Shown piece after piece: positions 22,481 through 32,225 of a DNA stretch of 39,072 nt. The translations under genes were made by a program, and so were the position numbers. Source of the stretch: Clostridia bacterium (lineage in GTDB: Bacteria > Bacillota > Clostridia > Christensenellales > Borkfalkiaceae); assembly GCA_017415505.1 (NCBI GenBank), contig JAFQGG010000013.1:1-39072 (forward strand). The letters are read 5' to 3'. Within the stretch, counting starts at the first letter, position 1. Each line of letters opens with the position of its first letter. The notes under the pieces were generated by a model. It saw only the letters and a list, made by a program, of their open reading frames with translations. It did no database searches and was not told the origin of the DNA.

Positions 22481-24919
22481 ATGGAAAATTACACGATAGA
22501 CAATATAATAAGAACGAACGTCCTGCCCGTGATCGCGTTGCGGGGCAAAGTGGCGTTCCCGAACACGACGATCGTGTTCGAGGTAGGCAGAGAAATGACG
22601 CTCCGCGCGGTGAACCGCGCCAACGAGAGTTTGGACAAGCAGGTGTTTATTTGCACGCAAATGGTGACGGAAAAGGACGCCATTCAAGCGACGGATATTT
22701 ACAAAGTGGGTTGCGTCGCCCGTATCAAGCAAATTTCCCAGCTCCCCGGCGGGAACGTCGTTAGAGTGAGCTGTGAGGGGTTATACCGCGCGAAAGCGCG
22801 GGATTTCGGCGTGGAAGGCGGGTATTTTTACGCCGTTTGCGACGAGCTCGTGCCCGTGTTCGGCGACCCGATCTTGGTGGAAGCGCACTACCGCACGGCG
22901 AAATCGCTCGTTAAAGACGTGCTTTCTTCCGACGGTAAGCTCGCCAAGGACACGCTCGCAAGGTTGGAGCTTTGCCGTGACGCGGACGAGTATATCAACG
23001 TCGCGCTTTCCGCCATGCGCGTGAGGTTGGAAATCAAGCAAAAGAGCTTGGAAGAAACGGAGGTCGTCGAACGGCTCAAACTGTTCGAGCGTTGTTTGAA
23101 CGACGAGCTGGAAATTTCCAAGATCGAAAAGAAGATCGCTTCCACCGTGCGGTTGAATATCGACAAATCGCAAAAGGAATATTTCCTGCGCGAACAGCTC
23201 AAAGCGATCCACAAAGAGCTTGGCGACGACGGCAAGGAAGAGGACGAATACCGCGCGCGTATCCTCGAAAAGAAGTTACCGCAGGATTTAGAGGTGAAGT
23301 GCCTTAAAGAGATCGACCGCATGAGCAAAATGCAGACCTCTTCCCCCGAATACCACGTAATTTCGGGGTATCTCGATCAAGTGCTCGCCCTGCCTTGGAC
23401 GGAAGAAACGACGGACACCGAACGCCTTTCCGATTGCGTGAAAATCCTCAACGAGGATCACTACGGTTTGGAAAAGGTGAAAGAGCGTATCACCGAATAC
23501 CTCGCGGTGTTGAAATTGACGGGGAACATGAAAGCCCCGATTTTGTGCTTCGTCGGGCCTCCCGGCGTGGGCAAAACGAGTATTGCGAAATCGATCGCGC
23601 GCGCGCTCAATAGAAAGTTCGTGCGCATGAGCCTCGGCGGGGTGAAAGACGAAGCGGAGATCCGCGGTCATCGCCGTACCTATATCGGCGCAATGCCCGG
23701 GCGTATTTTGTACGGCATGAAAAACGCGGGGTCTATCAATCCCGTGTTCCTGCTCGACGAGATCGATAAAGTCACTTCGGATATGCACGGCGACCCGTCG
23801 GCGGCGCTTCTCGAAGCGCTCGACCCCGAGCAAAACGCCACCTTCCGCGACCGCTACCTCGAAGCGCCGTACGATTTGAGCAAGGTACTCTTCCTCACCA
23901 CGGCGAACGCGCTCGAAACGATTCCCGCGCCCCTGCGCGACCGTATGGAAATTATCGAGCTTTCGGGGTATACCTTGGAAGAGAAAACGGAGATCGCCAA
24001 ACGCTACCTCGTGCCCAAACAGCTCAAAGCCAACGGCTTGACGGAGAAAAACGCCTCGTTCGAGGCGGACGCGTTCCGCACGGTGATCGAGGGCTACACC
24101 CGCGAAGCGGGCGTGCGTACGCTCGAAAGAACGGTGGGTACGCTGTGTAGAAAGATCGCGGTGAAATACGCGGGCAACCCGCGCATGAGAAAGGTGAAAG
24201 TGACGGGCGAGAAGGTCAAAGAGCTTCTCGGCGCGCCCCGCTTTATCATAGACTCGTCCACCTTGCAACCGCAAGTGGGCGCGGTGACGGGACTCGCTTG
24301 GACGGCGGTGGGCGGTACGACGCTTACCGTGGAAGTGACGGCAATGAAAGGCAAGGGCGAAATCAAGCTCACGGGGCATTTGGGCGAGGTCATGAAAGAA
24401 TCGGCGCAAGCCGCGCTTTCGTATATCCGCGCGCACGCGGACGAGCTGGGCGTGGATAGCGCGCGCTTTACCGACACCGACTTGCATATTCACGTACCCG
24501 AGGGCGCAACGCCCAAGGACGGTCCGAGCGCGGGGATTACCATGGCGACGGCGATTTTGTCCGCGCTTACGGGCAGAGCGGTGCGCGGGGATATCGCCAT
24601 GACAGGCGAGATCACCTTGCGGGGCAAGGTGCTTCCTATCGGCGGACTCAAAGAAAAATCGCTCGCCGCGCGCAGAGTGGGGATTAAGACGGTGATCATG
24701 CCCAAGGGCAACGAAAAGGACTTGGAAGAACTTCCAAAGAGCGTGTTAGAAGAAGTATCGTTCGTGCCCGTGGAAGAGGTGCGCGAGGTATTCGAACTCG
24801 CGCTTGAAAGGGGTGAGGATTTGCCCAAAAAGAGCAAGAAAACCAAGGGCGGGATAGAGCGTATGCCCGTCGTGCCCCAAACGGAAACGCACCGCGACGG
24901 CGTGCGTTGCGACGGGTAA
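22481..24919 (+). CDS. lon: ATP-dependent protease Lon (LonA)
   Basis: Cytosolic AAA+ serine protease that degrades misfolded and regulatory proteins. The 812-aa chain has the N-terminal substrate domain (about 12-200), a coiled-coil region, Walker A GPPGVGKT (359-366), Walker [11 protein letters not shown], and the protease domain with the Ser-Lys dyad: S683 in PKDGPSAG and K726 in GGLKEK. All normal LonA parts are present, with a lysine-rich tail after residue 780. The GAGAGGG site is unusually far from the ATG (about 12 bases). I saw no CtsR or HrcA box. It is directly followed by engB, as in Bacillus lonA-ysxC. Confidence 0.98.
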   Translation: MENYTIDNIIRTNVLPVIALRGKVAFPNTTIVFEVGREMTLRAVNRANESLDKQVFICTQMVTEKDAIQATDIYKVGCVARIKQISQLPGGNVVRVSCEGLYRAKARDFGVEGGYFYAVCDELVPVFGDPILVEAHYRTAKSLVKDVLSSDGKLAKDTLARLELCRDADEYINVALSAMRVRLEIKQKSLEETEVVERLKLFERCLNDELEISKIEKKIASTVRLNIDKSQKEYFLREQLKAIHKELGDDGKEEDEYRARILEKKLPQDLEVKCLKEIDRMSKMQTSSPEYHVISGYLDQVLALPWTEETTDTERLSDCVKILNEDHYGLEKVKERITEYLAVLKLTGNMKAPILCFVGPPGVGKTSIAKSIARALNRKFVRMSLGGVKDEAEIRGHRRTYIGAMPGRILYGMKNAGSINPVFLLDEIDKVTSDMHGDPSAALLEALDPEQNATFRDRYLEAPYDLSKVLFLTTANALETIPAPLRDRMEIIELSGYTLEEKTEIAKRYLVPKQLKANGLTEKNASFEADAFRTVIEGYTREAGVRTLERTVGTLCRKIAVKYAGNPRMRKVKVTGEKVKELLGAPRFIIDSSTLQPQVGAVTGLAWTAVGGTTLTVEVTAMKGKGEIKLTGHLGEVMKESAQAALSYIRAHADELGVDSARFTDTDLHIHVPEGATPKDGPSAGITMATAILSALTGRAVRGDIAMTGEITLRGKVLPIGGLKEKSLAARRVGIKTVIMPKGNEKDLEELPKSVLEEVSFVPVEEVREVFELALERGEDLPKKSKKTKGGIERMPVVPQTETHRDGVRCDG

Positions 24920-24930
24920 AGGAGGCTACC

Positions 24931-25587
24931 GTGTACGAAACGAAAGACAAACAGCCCGCCGTGATCATCAAAAACGCCACTTTTATTACCTCGGCGGCGC
25001 GTGCGGAGCAGTTTATCAAACCCAACAAACCCATGATCGCCGTTTGCGGGAAATCGAACGTGGGCAAAAGCTCGTTTATCAATATGCTTGCGAATCGCAA
25101 AAAGCTTGCCAAGACGAGTAGCGAACCGGGGCGGACGAGGCTCGTCAACTACTTCGATTTCGGGGAGTTTATCCTCGCCGATTTGCCGGGGTACGGCTTT
25201 GCACGCGTGTCCAAGGGCGAAAAGGAGAAGTGGGCGAAAACGCTCGACCAATTCTTTAAGAATAAAGAGGATATCGCGCACGTGTTCATGCTCGCCGATT
25301 CCCGTCACGACCCCACGGCGGACGACTTGCAAATGATGCAGTTTTTGCACTATCACACCTTGCCGTTCACCGTCGTGTTGACCAAGGCGGACAAGCTTTC
25401 CAAAATGAAGCTCAAAGAAAACACCCGCGCGATCGCGGCGGACTTGTATTTGGGCGTGGAGAACTTGATTGCCACGAGCGCGGAAACGGGTTACGGGAAA
25501 ATGGAGATTTTGGATAAGATCCGCGCCGTCGTTGACCGCGCGAACGCGCCCGCGGAAGACGCGGACGAGGAAGAGGGGGAAGAATAA
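24931..25587 (+). CDS. engB: Ribosome-biogenesis GTPase EngB (YsxC)
   Basis: TRAFAC-class GTPase needed for 50S subunit assembly. Start GTG 24931 follows AAAGGAGG; an in-frame ATG at 24907 overlaps the lon end and has no such site. The 218-aa protein has G1 GKSNVGKSS, a G2 threonine in EPGRTRLVNYF, G3 DLPGYGFA, G4 TKADK and G5-like TSAETG. The tail is strongly acidic (EDADEEEGEE). It follows lon by 11 bases and its stop codon shares one base with the next start. Confidence 0.97.
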   Translation: MYETKDKQPAVIIKNATFITSAARAEQFIKPNKPMIAVCGKSNVGKSSFINMLANRKKLAKTSSEPGRTRLVNYFDFGEFILADLPGYGFARVSKGEKEKWAKTLDQFFKNKEDIAHVFMLADSRHDPTADDLQMMQFLHYHTLPFTVVLTKADKLSKMKLKENTRAIAADLYLGVENLIATSAETGYGKMEILDKIRAVVDRANAPAEDADEEEGEE

Positions 25588-26264
25588 TGGAAGCATTTTT
25601 GTCCACGCCGCTCGGGGTCGCGCTGTTCGTGGCGTTTGACGCGTTGGCGGTACTCGCGGTGATTTGTATTACCTACCGTTGGCTGTTCAAGCGAGTGTTC
25701 GATTGGCTGTTTTCCACAATCGCGATTTTATTGCTCGCGCCCGTTTGGGCGGTGCTTTTCGTTCGCGGAGCGATAGCGAAAAAGCGCGGGGAGATAGAAA
25801 CGGTGCTCGTTTCGGAAGAATATATCGGCAAGAAGGGCAAGACGGTTCGTTTGCACGAGTTTAACCGCGCGTTCTTCCGTTGGAATTTATTGGCGCGCCT
25901 GTTTGATATCTTCTTGGGGCGTTTGAGCTTTATCGGCTGTAAGGCGTTGCCGTTGCGCGATTGCACCTTCCTCTCCGATTCGGAGTACGAACGGCACTTG
26001 GCAAAGCCGGGGCTTATCAATCCGCTCGTCACCTGCGGTTCGGAAGAAACGGACTACGAGGAAATGTGGGAACGGGATAAAAAGTACGCGCTTTCGTTCG
26101 GCTTTTTCAAGGACTTCGGCATTTTTTGGGTGTGGCTGTTGAAGCAAATCCGAGGCGAGGGCAACGCGCATCTTGGCAAAACGCGCGAAAAAAGCTACGC
26201 GCAATATCTGTTGGACGACGAGCGTATCACGCAAGCGGACTACGACGAAGCACAAACTTTATAA
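25587..26264 (+). CDS. Bacterial sugar-transferase-like protein, probably inactive
   Basis: A 225-aa protein with an N-terminal helix (about 8-30), a second hydrophobic segment after KRVFDW (about 42-62) and a cytoplasmic domain aligning with polyprenyl-phosphate sugar-phosphate transferases (PF02397): YIGKKGKTVRLHEF for the RxGxxGxxFxxxKFRTM region, LFDIFLGRLSFIGCKALPL for the DELPQLxNVLxGxMSxVGPRP region and KPGLINP for KPGITG. The catalytic Asp-Glu pair of DELPQ is replaced by Asn-Leu, and VGPRP by IGCKA, so transfer activity is doubtful. It overlaps engB by one base and has a GAGGGGGAA site. A regulatory or scaffold role is possible. Confidence 0.75.
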   Translation: MEAFLSTPLGVALFVAFDALAVLAVICITYRWLFKRVFDWLFSTIAILLLAPVWAVLFVRGAIAKKRGEIETVLVSEEYIGKKGKTVRLHEFNRAFFRWNLLARLFDIFLGRLSFIGCKALPLRDCTFLSDSEYERHLAKPGLINPLVTCGSEETDYEEMWERDKKYALSFGFFKDFGIFWVWLLKQIRGEGNAHLGKTREKSYAQYLLDDERITQADYDEAQTL

Positions 26265-26270
26265 ACGGAA

Positions 26271-26297
26271 AAAAGCGGTGTTTTTAGCACCGCTTTT
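26271..26297 (+). terminator. Hairpin terminator before the MFS-glycosidase gene
   Basis: A 10-bp stem AAAAGCGGTG/CACCGCTTTT with a 7-base loop ends in four T residues. The stop codon of the preceding gene lies seven bases before it. The T-run is short, so partial read-through into the next gene is likely. Confidence 0.65.
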
Positions 26298-26318
26298 GAC
26301 AATTTGACGGGGGCAGGT

Positions 26319-29300
26319 ATGCAATCAAACGGTTTTGGTAAAAAGAATTGGTGGATTTTGATTTTGTTCGGGCTTATCGGGCAAATCGCGTGGGCGGTGG
26401 AGAATATGTACTTCAACCTCTTCGTGTACGAAACGATAAGCACCGATTTGGACGCGGTTACGCTCATGGTACAGCTTTCGGGCGTGGCGGCGACGGTGAC
26501 GACGCTCGTGGCGGGCACGCTGTCGGATAAGACGGGCAACCGCCGATCGTTTATATCGATCGGGTATATCATTTGGGGTTTGACGGTCGCGCTGTTCGGG
26601 TTGATCAGTCCCGCGAATATGCAAGCGATTTTCCAAACGGATTCCGTTCAAGCGGTGTCGATCGCGGTCGCGGTGGTAATCGCGGGGGATTGCGTAATGA
26701 CGCTGTTCGGCTCGACGGCGAACGACGCGGCGTTCAACGCGTGGGTGACGGACAATACGAAAGAACGCTTCCGCGGGAAGGTGGAGGGCGTACTCTCCAT
26801 TTTACCCCTTTTGTCCATGTTGATCGTGGCGGGCGGTTTCGGGATTATCAAGGACGCGATCGGGTATCCCGCCCTCTTTATCGCGCTCGGCGCGGTAATT
26901 TCCGCGTGCGGGGTGGGCGGTTTGTTCTTGATTCAAGACAGCCCCGCGCTCCAAAAGAAAGGCTCGCTCAAAGATATCGTTTACGGGTTCAAGCCGAGCG
27001 TCGTCAAGGCGAACCCCGCGCTGTACACCGTCTTTTGTATCATGGGCGTGTACGGCGTTGCCTGTCAAATTTTCATGCCCTATCTCATTATATATATGAA
27101 GACCTATCTTGGGTTTTCCGTACTCGAATACAGCGTAGTGTTCGGGCTTGCGATTGCACTCGGGGCGGTGATCAACCTCTTCCTCGGCGTTTGGAGCGAT
27201 AAAAAGAACAAGGCAAAACTTTTATATATCGCGCTCGCCGTTATGTCGGCGGGGCTGTTGGGAATGTACTTCGCGCACGCGGAAAGCCACGCGCTCACGC
27301 TCGCCGTATTCGGCGCGTTCGGGTTCGTCATGATTACGGGCTATATCTTCGTATCCGCGCTTTGCGGGGCAATCGCGCGCGATTACACGCCCGAATCGGA
27401 CGCGGGAAAATTGCAGGGCGTACGCATGATTTTCAACGTGCTTATTCCCATGCTTCTCGGTCCGTTTATCGGTAACGCGATCAATAAACGCGCGAATATC
27501 CCGCTGTTGAACGCGGGCGCGGACGCTATGACGACGGAGTACATACCCGTTCCCGCGATCTTCCTCGCGGGTGGGATTGTCGCGCTACTCGCGCTGTTAA
27601 TCGTACCCCTGCTCGTGAAAAAGACGGCGAAAAAAACGCCGTTTAAGCGTTTGCCCACCGATTACGAAACGGGCGAAATTCCGCACGCGGAACACCCGTG
27701 CCCCCAATGCAAGCGGGAGAGCTGGTTGAACCTCAACGGCAAGTGGTCGTTCTATAAAACGGACGGCAAGACGAGAAGCTACGAGGGGGAAATCCTCGTG
27801 CCCTTCTCCCCCGAAACTTTGAATAGCGGGGTGGAAGAGGGATTCGTGTTGCACGCGGGCGAGTCGCTCGTGTACACGCGGAAATTCCGCTTGGGCGCGG
27901 AGCTGTTGCGCGGGAAAACGGTACTGCGTTTCGGCGCGGTGGATAGCGAGTGCGAGGTGTTCGTCAACGGCGAAAAGGCGGGCGGGCATACGGGCGGTTT
28001 CACGGCGTTTGCGCTCGATATCACGGCGCTCGTGCACGAGGGCGAGAACGAAGTGCGCGTGCATTGTACGGACGAGGGCACGCGCAATCACGACGCGCGC
28101 GGAAAACAAAGCGATAAGCGTGGCGGGATTTGGTACACCCCGCAAAGCGGGATTTGGCAAACGGTGTGGATAGAAAGTATGCCGAAAAATTGTATTGGCG
28201 GTTTGAAAATCACCCCGAACGCGACGGAAAACAAAGTGAAAATCCGCGCCGAGGGGGGCGCGCTGACTTTGCGCGTCTACGACGGCGAGCGGGAAATTTT
28301 GACCCAAACCTTCACGGGCGAAACGGAAATTTCTCACCCTTTCGAGTTGTGGTCGCCCGAAAATCCCAAGCTCTATCCCTTTACCTTGGAGAACGCCGAC
28401 GGGGATAAAATCGAGTCGTATTTTGCCGTGCGCTCGTTTGGCACGGGCACGGACGAGCAGGGGATAAAACGGCTTACCCTCAACGGCAAAGCATACTTTT
28501 TCAACGGCGTGCTCGATCAAGGTTATTGGTCGGACGGTATGCTCACCTATCCTTCCGACGCCTCGGCGGAAGAGGAGCTTCGCCTGCTCAAAGCCATGGG
28601 CTTTAACACCGTGCGCAAGCATATCAAGATAGAACCCATGCGTTGGTATTACCATTGCGATAGATTAGGACTCGTCGTTTGGCAGGATTTCGTAAACGGG
28701 GGCGGGGAGTATTCCTTCCTGCATATTGCCGCGCTTCCCTTCCTCGGTTTCCACCACCGCGACGACGATTATAAATACTTCGCGCGGGAAAACGAGCGGG
28801 GCAGGTATGCGTTCATGCGTGCTTTGGACGAAACGGTGGAACAGCTTTACAACTGCCCGTGTATCGGCGTTTGGGTACCGTTCAACGAGGGTTGGGGGCA
28901 ATTCGACTCGGCAAAAGTCACTGCGTATTTGCGGGAAAAGGACGATACGCGCATTATCGATTCGGTGAGCGGTTGGCACGATCAAGGCGCGGACAAAACG
29001 GAGCTTTTGAGCTTGCATACTTATTATACGCCCCTGCGCGTACCCAAGGACAGCCGACCCGTCGTGTTGAGCGAATTCGGCGGGTATTCCATGAAAGTGG
29101 ACGGGCATATCTTCGCGGAAGATAAGGAGTTCGGGTATAAGAAATTCCAAACGGAAGAGGCGCTCGTATCCGCCCTGCAAACGCTGTTTTTAGACAAGCT
29201 CAAACCGCTGATTGGCAAAGGGCTTTGCGCAAGTATTTACACGCAGGTGTCCGACGTGGAAGAGGAAATCAACGGGCTAGTGACTTACGATAGAAAGGTG

Positions 29301-29381
29301 GTGAAAGTGCCCGTGGAGAAAATGCGGGCGATCAACGACGAGATTTTCGCCGAAGCGAAAAAATACGAGAACTTGCAATAA
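26319..29381 (+). CDS. MFS transporter fused to a family 2 glycoside hydrolase
   Basis: One uninterrupted 1020-aa frame. Residues 1-432 form an MFS transporter with about 12 helices; the loop-2 motif reads GTLSDKTGNRRS and the family resembles sugar (GPH/SLC45-like) carriers. A basic linker (about 433-455) leads into a complete GH2 enzyme: sugar-binding jelly roll (about 465-620, NLNGKWSFYK onward), an Ig-like domain (about 625-705) and a TIM barrel (about 715-1000) with acid/base E857 (VPFNEGW) and nucleophile E919 (VLSEFGG). With an even helix count the enzyme would face the cytoplasm, ready to cleave the imported glycoside. ATG 26319 has a GGGGGCAGG site; a TTG at 26304 is an alternative. 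The exact substrate is unknown. Confidence 0.9.
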   Translation: MQSNGFGKKNWWILILFGLIGQIAWAVENMYFNLFVYETISTDLDAVTLMVQLSGVAATVTTLVAGTLSDKTGNRRSFISIGYIIWGLTVALFGLISPANMQAIFQTDSVQAVSIAVAVVIAGDCVMTLFGSTANDAAFNAWVTDNTKERFRGKVEGVLSILPLLSMLIVAGGFGIIKDAIGYPALFIALGAVISACGVGGLFLIQDSPALQKKGSLKDIVYGFKPSVVKANPALYTVFCIMGVYGVACQIFMPYLIIYMKTYLGFSVLEYSVVFGLAIALGAVINLFLGVWSDKKNKAKLLYIALAVMSAGLLGMYFAHAESHALTLAVFGAFGFVMITGYIFVSALCGAIARDYTPESDAGKLQGVRMIFNVLIPMLLGPFIGNAINKRANIPLLNAGADAMTTEYIPVPAIFLAGGIVALLALLIVPLLVKKTAKKTPFKRLPTDYETGEIPHAEHPCPQCKRESWLNLNGKWSFYKTDGKTRSYEGEILVPFSPETLNSGVEEGFVLHAGESLVYTRKFRLGAELLRGKTVLRFGAVDSECEVFVNGEKAGGHTGGFTAFALDITALVHEGENEVRVHCTDEGTRNHDARGKQSDKRGGIWYTPQSGIWQTVWIESMPKNCIGGLKITPNATENKVKIRAEGGALTLRVYDGEREILTQTFTGETEISHPFELWSPENPKLYPFTLENADGDKIESYFAVRSFGTGTDEQGIKRLTLNGKAYFFNGVLDQGYWSDGMLTYPSDASAEEELRLLKAMGFNTVRKHIKIEPMRWYYHCDRLGLVVWQDFVNGGGEYSFLHIAALPFLGFHHRDDDYKYFARENERGRYAFMRALDETVEQLYNCPCIGVWVPFNEGWGQFDSAKVTAYLREKDDTRIIDSVSGWHDQGADKTELLSLHTYYTPLRVPKDSRPVVLSEFGGYSMKVDGHIFAEDKEFGYKKFQTEEALVSALQTLFLDKLKPLIGKGLCASIYTQVSDVEEEINGLVTYDRKVVKVPVEKMRAINDEIFAEAKKYENLQ

Positions 29382-29396
29382 CGAGCGCAAGCAAAA

Positions 29397-29430
29397 GCAA
29401 AAGACAGCCCCTACGAGGGCTGTCTTTTGC
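29397..29430. terminator. Terminator after the MFS-glycosidase gene
   Basis: A perfect 14-bp stem (29397-29410 with 29417-29430) with a six-base loop ends in a T-rich arm. It starts 15 bases after the stop codon and can act in both directions. Confidence 0.85.
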
Positions 29431-29484
29431 TTTGTCCGCGCGCATAAAAATCCCGTTTTCCCGCAAACTGTGCTTGGAGGGGAT

Positions 29485-30804
29485 ATGGCGAAAAAAGGAA
29501 GTTTTTTGAAGGGCGCGGCGATTATCGCCGCGGGCGGGTTTATCGCCAAGGCGATCGGCGCGCTGTACAGGATTCCGCTGATCGATTTGATCGGCGGGCA
29601 CGGCGTAGGGCTGTACCAACTCGTATACCCCGTCTATTGCATTTTGCTCACCGTTTCCGCGACGGGGATTCCCTCGTCGATTGCAAAGCTCACCGCCGAG
29701 CGGGCGGAAAGGGGGGAATCGACCGCACCGCTGTTTAGGACGGCAATGAAACTGTTTTTGTGTATAGGCGGGGCGGGGAGTTTGCTCATGATAGCGTTCG
29801 CGCCGTTATTGGCGCGCCTGCAAGGCGCGCGGGAAGTGACGGCGGGGTATTGCACGCTCGCGCCCGCCGTGTTCCTCGTGTCCGCGATTTCCGTGTATCG
29901 GGGTTGGTTTCAAGGCAAAAATCAAATGTTGCCCACCGCCCTTTCGGAAATTTTGGAACAGCTCGTCAAGGTGGGGTTTGGGTTGCTCTTTGCCTACCTT
30001 TTTCGCGCGGATATTGCCAAAGCGGTAGTGTTTTTACTGCTCGCCGTGAGCATATCCGAGCTGTTCGCGCTCGCGCTCATGGCGGGGTTGTACCGCCGAG
30101 AAAAAAGGACGGATACGGGCAAGGACGGGGACAGGGTTGCGGTGAAGACGATTTTGCGTATGAGCGTGCCCGTCACTTTTAGTTCCATGCTCATTCCCCT
30201 TTCGGGGTTTTTGGATAGCGTGCTCGCCGTACGGCTGTTGAGCGGGTATTCCGCCGACGCGGTGGGTTTGTACGGACTGTTTGCGGGCGGGGCGGTGACG
30301 GTGATCAACCTGCCCGTTTCCGTTTGCTACGGGATCGCCGCGGCGAGCGTGCCCGCGGTCGCCGCGGCGGTGGCGAAGGGGGCGGGCGTGCGCAAGCGGA
30401 TTTTTTTCGCGCTCGGGATCACCGCGCTCGTCGCCGCGCCGAGCGCGGCGGGGTTGTATTTCTTTGCCGAGCCTCTCGCCAAAATCGTGTTCCGAAGCCT
30501 TTCGGGCGAGGAGCTTGCCACGCTCGTACGGCTGGTGCAGGCGTTTTCGTTGAGCGCGTTTACCCTTTCCTGCACGCAAACGCTGTCCGCGTGCTTGACG
30601 GCGCAGGGCAAACCGCAACACGCCGCGCTGTCCATGTCGATTGGGATTATCGTCAAGACGGCGACCTACTGCGTTTTGCTCCGTAACCCGAAAATTTCCG
30701 TTTTTGGCTTGGCGTACGCCACGAATCTTTGTTATTTGGTTGCTTTTTTTCTCGATATGATTTATAATGTTATTGTATCGAAGAAAAAAGGAGCAAAGAA
30801 GTGA
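29485..30804 (+). CDS. Polysaccharide flippase, SpoVB/YabM-like (MOP superfamily)
   Basis: A 439-aa membrane protein with 12-14 hydrophobic helices of the oligosaccharide/lipid flippase group that includes SpoVB, YabM and MurJ. The start FLKGAAIIAAGGFIAKAIGALYRIPL and VGLYQLVYPVY are typical of SpoVB-type proteins, which export lipid-linked cell wall or spore cortex precursors. ATG 29485 follows GGAGGGG. The gene overlaps the MazG-type gene by four bases (GTGA), matching the Bacillus order yabM-yabN, which favours a YabM-like identity over SpoVB itself. Confidence 0.92.
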   Translation: MAKKGSFLKGAAIIAAGGFIAKAIGALYRIPLIDLIGGHGVGLYQLVYPVYCILLTVSATGIPSSIAKLTAERAERGESTAPLFRTAMKLFLCIGGAGSLLMIAFAPLLARLQGAREVTAGYCTLAPAVFLVSAISVYRGWFQGKNQMLPTALSEILEQLVKVGFGLLFAYLFRADIAKAVVFLLLAVSISELFALALMAGLYRREKRTDTGKDGDRVAVKTILRMSVPVTFSSMLIPLSGFLDSVLAVRLLSGYSADAVGLYGLFAGGAVTVINLPVSVCYGIAAASVPAVAAAVAKGAGVRKRIFFALGITALVAAPSAAGLYFFAEPLAKIVFRSLSGEELATLVRLVQAFSLSAFTLSCTQTLSACLTAQGKPQHAALSMSIGIIVKTATYCVLLRNPKISVFGLAYATNLCYLVAFFLDMIYNVIVSKKKGAKK

Positions 30805-32225
30805 TTACGGTAATCGGATTGGGCGTGGAAGCGGGGGATTTGACCCGTCGCGGAGAAAACGCGATTAGACAGGCGGAGCAAGAGGGTAGAAAAATTTTGG
30901 TGCGGACGGCGCATACCCGTTCCTATCAATCGGTGTTGGATTTGGGCGTGGCGCACGAAACGCTCGATAGCGTTTACGGGCGCAGTCGAAGCTTTGCAAC
31001 GCTTGCAAAGAACCTTGCCAAAGCGGTTTGCTTGGCGGGGGAGAACGCCGTCTACCTCGTAGACGGCGCGGCGACGGAGGATAACTCCGTGAAAGAGCTT
31101 ATCAAGCGCACGCGCGGGAAGATAGAGATTATCGACGGCGTTTCCAAAGTGACGGCGCTCACCCGCGTAGCGGGGTTTACGGGCTGTTCGTATTCCGCCG
31201 TTTCCGCGTACGAGCTTGCCGAGCGCGCGGGCGAGCTTTCCCTGCCCCTTATCGTGTACGATATGGACGATAGGGCGCTCGCGAGCGATTGTAAATTGCT
31301 CCTCGGCGATTTGTACGGCGAGGAAACGCAAGTAAAGTATCTTTGCGGGGGCAAGGCGAAAAAGGGCGCGCTGTACGAGATAGACCGTTTCAGCGTTTAC
31401 GACTATACTTCCGCCGTGGCGATCGAGCGGATTCCGCTACTCGAAAAAACGCGCTTTACGGCGGAGGATCTCAAAGAGATTATCGTGCGACTTCGTATGC
31501 CTGACGGCTGTCCTTGGGATAGGGTGCAAACGAACGAGAGTATAAAAATGTCGGCGGTGGAAGAGGCGTACGAACTCGTGGACGCGATCGACCAAGACGA
31601 CGACGAAAAGATACTTGAAGAAACGGGGGATTTGCTGTTGCAAGCGGTGTTCCACGCGGTACTTAAAGCGGAAACGGGCGCGTTCAACCTCACCGACGCG
31701 TTTAGCGGGATTTGCCAAAAACTCATCACTCGGCATACCCACGTATTCGGCGAAGACAAAGCCAAGGACGAAAACGGCGCGCTGTCCGTGTGGGAAAAGA
31801 ACAAAATGACGGAGAAACACCAAGTCACTTACGCGGACGCGGTGAACGACGTGCCCAAGTGTTTCCCCGCGGTGATGCGGGCGCAAAAGGTGGGTAAGCG
31901 CGCGGGCAAAGCGGGTATGGATTTTGCGAGCGTGGAAGACGCCGCGCGCCGTATGCAAGAGGAGCTTGCCGAGTTTTTCGAGGCGCGCGCAAAGGGCGAT
32001 AGCGCGGAAACGGAAAAGGAGCTTGGCGACTTGCTGTTTGCCGTCGTGAATATCGGCAGAAAGGCGGGTTGCGACTGCGAAAAGGCGCTCAAAGAGAGCG
32101 TGGATAGATTCGCAAAACGCTTCACGCGCGCCGAGGCGCTCGCGCTTGCGGACGGCAAGGAAGTGACGACTCTTTCCGAAGCGGAGTGGGACGAGTACTA
32201 TATCAAAGCGAAAGAAGAAGTATGA
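30801..32225 (+). CDS. mazG: Two-domain MazG nucleotide pyrophosphohydrolase, YabN-like
   Basis: A 474-aa fusion of a tetrapyrrole-methylase-like domain (about 1-215, MITVIGLGVEAGDLT and VYLVDGA) and a MazG NTP pyrophosphohydrolase (about 220-474). The MazG part has CPWDRVQTNESI, the EExxE-type helix SAVEEAYELVDAI with the downstream EETGDLLLQAVFHA, and a second repeat with EELGD-like KELGDLLFAVVN. It cleaves non-canonical or excess NTPs to limit mutation and stress. The fused methylase domain is typical of the Firmicutes YabN form. Start is GTG 30801 with an AAAAGGAG site, overlapping the flippase stop codon; its end overlaps dusB. Confidence 0.95.
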   Translation: MITVIGLGVEAGDLTRRGENAIRQAEQEGRKILVRTAHTRSYQSVLDLGVAHETLDSVYGRSRSFATLAKNLAKAVCLAGENAVYLVDGAATEDNSVKELIKRTRGKIEIIDGVSKVTALTRVAGFTGCSYSAVSAYELAERAGELSLPLIVYDMDDRALASDCKLLLGDLYGEETQVKYLCGGKAKKGALYEIDRFSVYDYTSAVAIERIPLLEKTRFTAEDLKEIIVRLRMPDGCPWDRVQTNESIKMSAVEEAYELVDAIDQDDDEKILEETGDLLLQAVFHAVLKAETGAFNLTDAFSGICQKLITRHTHVFGEDKAKDENGALSVWEKNKMTEKHQVTYADAVNDVPKCFPAVMRAQKVGKRAGKAGMDFASVEDAARRMQEELAEFFEARAKGDSAETEKELGDLLFAVVNIGRKAGCDCEKALKESVDRFAKRFTRAEALALADGKEVTTLSEAEWDEYYIKAKEEV

